The notes beneath the pieces are model-generated. The model did no database searches, had not been told where the DNA came from, and saw nothing but the letters and a program-made list of their open reading frames with translations. DNA of 64,000 bases from Paraburkholderia solitsugae (GTDB taxonomy: Bacteria; Pseudomonadota; Gammaproteobacteria; Burkholderiales; Burkholderiaceae): positions 177,571-241,570 of the forward strand of contig NZ_WOEY01000134.1 of the NCBI RefSeq assembly GCF_013177695.1, in the 5' to 3' direction. Below are positions 62,152 to 64,000 of this stretch, piece by piece; the stretch's first letter is position 1; each line of letters opens with the position of its first letter. The position numbers were made by a program, and so were the translations under genes.

Positions 62152-63843
62152 ATGTCAAGTAAAGAGATATTAAGCAAGCTGCAAAGTGTGGTTGCAGCAA
62201 CGGATTTGTTGACTGGTGAAGACGAGAAGGTTTTTTATACCAAGGGTTTTCGGGTTGGACACGGCAAAGCGCTCGCTATTGCACTGCCGCGAACGCTGCT
62301 GCAACTTTGGCAGGTTCTTGAAGTTTGTGTTGCGAATGACGTAATCATCTTGATGCAAGCGTCGAACACCGGCATCACCGGAGGCTCGACTCCAAACGGG
62401 GACGATTACGATAGAGATCTGATAATCGTCAGCACTCGGCGTCTTGGCGGACTTCAAATCATTGACGGCGCGAGGCAAGTCATTGCGTTCCCTGGATCAA
62501 CGTTGACCGAGTTGGAAAATGCCCTTAAGCCATACAATAAAGAACCCCATTCTGTCATTGGTTCTTCATGTATCGGCGCATCGGTTATTGGTGGAATCTG
62601 TAACAATTCTGGCGGTTCGTTGATTCGACGGGGTCCGGCCTTTACTGAAAAATCGCTTTTCGCCAGGATCGACACGAGTGGAAAGCTTCAACTCGTCAAC
62701 AATCTCGGAATCAAGCTAGGACTGGATCCGAAAACCATTCTCGAGAACCTCGCTTCACGTCAGTACACGACGGGCGATTCGCCAGACTGGGGCGGAAAGT
62801 TGTGGGCGGAAGATTACGAAAAGAATCTTCGTGACGTAACTGCGGATAGTCCCGCTCGTTACAATGGGAATCCGGAATATTTACACGACAGCGCCGGTAG
62901 TGCAGGAAAACTTGCGGTCTTTGCCGTTCGCTTGCCTACCTTTGATGCCCCGGCGAATACCACCACCTACTACATTGGAACTAACGACGAATCTGAATTG
63001 GTCGAGCTCCGTCATTTCCTTTTGACAAGCCTGTCCCAACTGCCGATCCAGGCGGAGTACATGCATAGAGGCGCGCTAGATCTCTCGATTCGTTACGGGA
63101 AACACATCTACAAGGCGATCCGGCGCCTTGGTCCCGAGAAGATTCCGGAATTGATCGCACAAAAGGCGAGGTGGGACAGGTTGGTTAAGCGCGTTCCCTT
63201 GCTTCCCGAAAACACCGTGGACAAGGCAATCCAGATCTCCAACGCACTCACTCCAATTGGTCTGGCTGACCGCATCCCCAGCTATTTGGATTTGTATGAA
63301 CACCACTTGGTGATCAAGGCGGATGGGCGCGATGCCGCAGAGATGGCCACACTTCTCGAACGCTTTTTTGCAACTCGAACAGGGAAGTACTTCGAATGTA
63401 ACGAGGACGAGGCTCGCGACGCGTTTCTTGTGCGATTCACCGTCGGTGCCTGCACTATCTGCTACTGCGAAAGTCACGGAATTGACACCAACGAAAGATT
63501 GCTTGCATTTGATGTGGCACTACGTCGGAATGACACTGAATGGCGCCTGAAGTTGCCGCCTCATCTGCGAGAGCAGGTCCTGTTGGATTCTTGCTGCGGA
63601 CATTTCTTCTGCTTTGTGAATCACCAGGACTACATCCTGAAACCCGGATACGACGCCGTTCTCTTCAAGAAAGAGGTATTGGCATACCTTGACACTCGCG
63701 GTGCAAAATATCCCGCCGAGCATAACGTCGGCCATCTGTATCACGCTTCTGAGGGTTACGAGGCGCAAATGAGGCAGCTCGACCCGACGAATAGCTTCAA
63801 TCCAGGTATTGGGAAGACGAGCAAGAAAAAATATTGGCATTAG
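62152..63843 (+). CDS. dld: Quinone-dependent D-lactate dehydrogenase
   Basis: A 563-residue FAD flavoprotein that oxidises D-lactate to pyruvate at the cytoplasmic membrane and passes electrons to quinone. The FAD-binding PCMH part is clear (IILMQASNTGITGGSTPNGDDYDRD, then GSSCIGASVIGGICNNSGGSLIRRGPAFTE), and the C-terminal membrane-binding part carries SCCGHFFCFVNHQDYILKPG and the tail FNPGIGKTSKKKYWH. Length fits Dld of E. coli (about 570). ATG 62152 follows GGAG by 7 nt. Codon use is visibly more AT-rich than in its neighbours, hinting at a different origin. Confidence 0.95.
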   Translation: MSSKEILSKLQSVVAATDLLTGEDEKVFYTKGFRVGHGKALAIALPRTLLQLWQVLEVCVANDVIILMQASNTGITGGSTPNGDDYDRDLIIVSTRRLGGLQIIDGARQVIAFPGSTLTELENALKPYNKEPHSVIGSSCIGASVIGGICNNSGGSLIRRGPAFTEKSLFARIDTSGKLQLVNNLGIKLGLDPKTILENLASRQYTTGDSPDWGGKLWAEDYEKNLRDVTADSPARYNGNPEYLHDSAGSAGKLAVFAVRLPTFDAPANTTTYYIGTNDESELVELRHFLLTSLSQLPIQAEYMHRGALDLSIRYGKHIYKAIRRLGPEKIPELIAQKARWDRLVKRVPLLPENTVDKAIQISNALTPIGLADRIPSYLDLYEHHLVIKADGRDAAEMATLLERFFATRTGKYFECNEDEARDAFLVRFTVGACTICYCESHGIDTNERLLAFDVALRRNDTEWRLKLPPHLREQVLLDSCCGHFFCFVNHQDYILKPGYDAVLFKKEVLAYLDTRGAKYPAEHNVGHLYHASEGYEAQMRQLDPTNSFNPGIGKTSKKKYWH

Positions 63844-64000
63844 AGGCGCCGAGGGGTGTCGACAGTCAAGAAAAATCGACATTCTGACACTGATTTAGTG
63901 CTAGCCAGGTGGGGGAGCTTCGTTTGCTATGCATGCAGTTCCATTTCACCGACCTCAGGCCCCCGTCATTAATCCGCTTCTATTGGCGATTCGGTGCGGA

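Noticed and set aside
1..64000. CRISPR arrays, tRNA or rRNA genes, intact transposases, phage genes or toxin-antitoxin pairs
   Set aside because: None could be recognised by reading either strand; the gene remnants lack transposase frames or clear terminal repeats beside them.

Overview
The window looks like chromosomal or megaplasmid DNA of a Burkholderiaceae species, most likely Paraburkholderia, Caballeronia or Burkholderia. The evidence is the GC-rich codon use, a complete hpnIJKL hopanoid-tailoring operon, a DUF4148 protein, the AaeB-type (FUSC) efflux systems, and a dense set of LysR, MarR, TetR and IclR regulators. No rRNA, tRNA, CRISPR array, intact transposase or phage gene was seen. 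It reads as an accessory catabolic and efflux region that has been reshuffled often: about a dozen truncated or frameshifted gene remnants lie between intact genes, and several are relatives of intact genes elsewhere in the same window.

Layout. 0-7.6 kb: a partial acetoacetate decarboxylase, a large ATPase/TPR regulator, and a double-length CaiB/BaiF CoA-transferase preceded by an internally deleted IclR gene. 7.8-12.4 kb: hpnI-hpnJ-hpnK-hpnL, read leftward. 13.4-17.9 kb: a winged-helix/STAND ATPase regulator, a TetR regulator and a dead Ohr gene. 18-24 kb: a leftward efflux operon (MarR, FUSC, DUF1656, HlyD, outer-membrane factor) with junctions overlapping by 4 nt, followed by a LysR gene. 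24.8-34.3 kb: an intact IclR regulator, an efflux-gene fragment, 3-hydroxybutyrate dehydrogenase, then a rightward run of a second double CoA-transferase, a beta-propeller, a dienelactone hydrolase and a D-2-hydroxyacid dehydrogenase. 34.9-48.2 kb: two MarR regulators, two alpha/beta hydrolases, a tautomerase, a thiolase, an orphan FUSC protein, an SDR and many gene fragments. 49.3-64 kb: chemoreceptor, isochorismatase-like hydrolase with a divergent TetR, PAS protein, LysR, DUF5134, DUF899, a FAH / MBL / epoxide-hydrolase-like group, an ahpF remnant and D-lactate dehydrogenase.

Two multi-part patterns stand out. First, an IclR gene followed by a 756-757-residue double CoA-transferase occurs twice (7.6-4.8 kb leftward, 24.8-30.9 kb rightward); one IclR copy is dead. 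In both CoA-transferases the C-terminal half keeps an aspartate at position 563 that aligns with the family nucleophile, while the N-terminal half has serine at the matching position 141. Second, two intact MarR genes and one MarR fragment between 36.6 and 47.2 kb share an AT-rich operator-like motif, close to TATGAGCATATGCGCATA, found at six places. Five are in front of or close to MarR genes, their remnants or the divergent hydrolase pair; one is stranded among gene debris.

Metabolically the region leans toward acetoacetate, 3-hydroxybutyrate and CoA-ester chemistry (acetoacetate decarboxylase, 3-hydroxybutyrate dehydrogenase, thiolase, two CoA-transferases) and ring-fission-type hydrolysis (dienelactone hydrolase, fumarylacetoacetate hydrolase, tautomerase, hydrolases). 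Actual substrates cannot be read from the sequence.
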